64,000 bases of DNA from an uncultured Lachnospiraceae bacterium (GTDB taxonomy: Bacteria; Bacillota; Clostridia; Lachnospirales; Lachnospiraceae). The notes under the pieces were generated by a model. The model saw only the letters and a program-made list of their open reading frames with translations. It ran no database searches and was not told where the DNA came from. The DNA lies in assembly GCA_946546945.1 (NCBI GenBank), contig CAMNOU010000009.1, positions 1 through 64,000 on the forward strand, given 5' to 3'. Made by a program: the position numbers and the translations under genes. The first letter of the stretch is position 1; every line of letters starts with the position of its first letter. This document shows, one piece after another, positions 63,969 to 64,000 of this stretch.

Positions 63969-64000
63969 ATGGCTGAAGATAGAAAAGGAATCAGAATCAA
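63969..64000 (+). CDS. Start of a gene cut by the right edge
   Basis: An ATG at 63969 follows GGAGG by 7 nt and begins MAEDRKGIRI before the window ends. Too little is visible to name it. The promoter and ribosome binding site make it a real start. Confidence 0.6.
   Translation, partial: MAEDRKGIRI

Overview
The window reads as a chromosomal stretch of an obligately anaerobic, gut-type clostridium, most likely a member of Lachnospiraceae. The case rests on family content: a NifU-like scaffold next to a GGGtGRT protein, DUF4364, DUF1385 beside prmC-prfA, AddAB instead of RecBCD, a TM1266-type hydrogenase regulator, a lactate-oxidising LDH/Etf cluster and a four-subunit 2-oxoacid:ferredoxin oxidoreductase. 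Ribosome binding sites are AGGAGG-like and promoters are sigma-A type. No species is claimed. I see no rRNA, CRISPR array, prophage or intact insertion sequence; one tRNA is present.

Layout. 1-3.9 kb: the tail of a probably broken Rpn-family nuclease, a possible papain-fold peptidase, a YkgJ Cys-cluster protein and topoisomerase III. 3.9-7.1 kb: NifU-like scaffold, GGGtGRT protein and a MATE exporter. 7.1-9.7 kb (minus): malic enzyme, a radical SAM protein and DUF4364 in one overlapping operon. 10-17 kb: rho, rpmE, DUF1385-prmC-prfA, leuA and a small AraC-type DNA-binding domain that starts just after an A9 run at the leuA stop. 17-26 kb: addB-addA, maf, a small orphan and a PrsA/SurA-like lipoprotein.

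26-37.5 kb is the metabolic centrepiece: lactate permease, FAD-dependent lactate dehydrogenase, acyl-CoA dehydrogenase, two separate EtfBA pairs, a nickel-pincer lactate racemase (LarA) with all key residues, then a second lactate dehydrogenase on its own promoter. It can be read as uptake of D/L-lactate, racemisation, and oxidation to pyruvate with Etf-mediated electron transfer. The embedded acyl-CoA dehydrogenase with a second Etf suggests a reductive branch (enoyl-CoA or acryloyl-CoA reduction), but lactoyl-CoA dehydratase and CoA-transferase genes are not in the window. Pyruvate from this route could feed PorGDAB (46-49 kb) and pyruvate carboxylase (49-52.5 kb), which lie convergently about 9 kb downstream.

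The rest: metallophosphoesterase and GH5 glycosidase; htpG (minus) under a CIRCE/HrcA operator; pepT, a TM1266-like regulator, an Fe-S aldo/keto reductase and an acyltransferase; tmcAL-aroF-aroE (minus) divergent from aroD-aroK; tRNA-Arg(CCG); a PTS IIC-like membrane protein; a small multidrug export protein; a membrane-anchored SH3b protein; rluF and ligA; and the first codons of a further gene at the right edge.

The observations most worth pursuing are the A_AAA_AAC slippery sequence joining leuA to an in-frame (-1) HTH domain, the dual-Etf lactate/acyl-CoA cluster with its structured leader and intercistronic hairpins, a compact structured element at 35.8-36.0 kb, and the NifU-like/GGGtGRT pair of unknown function.
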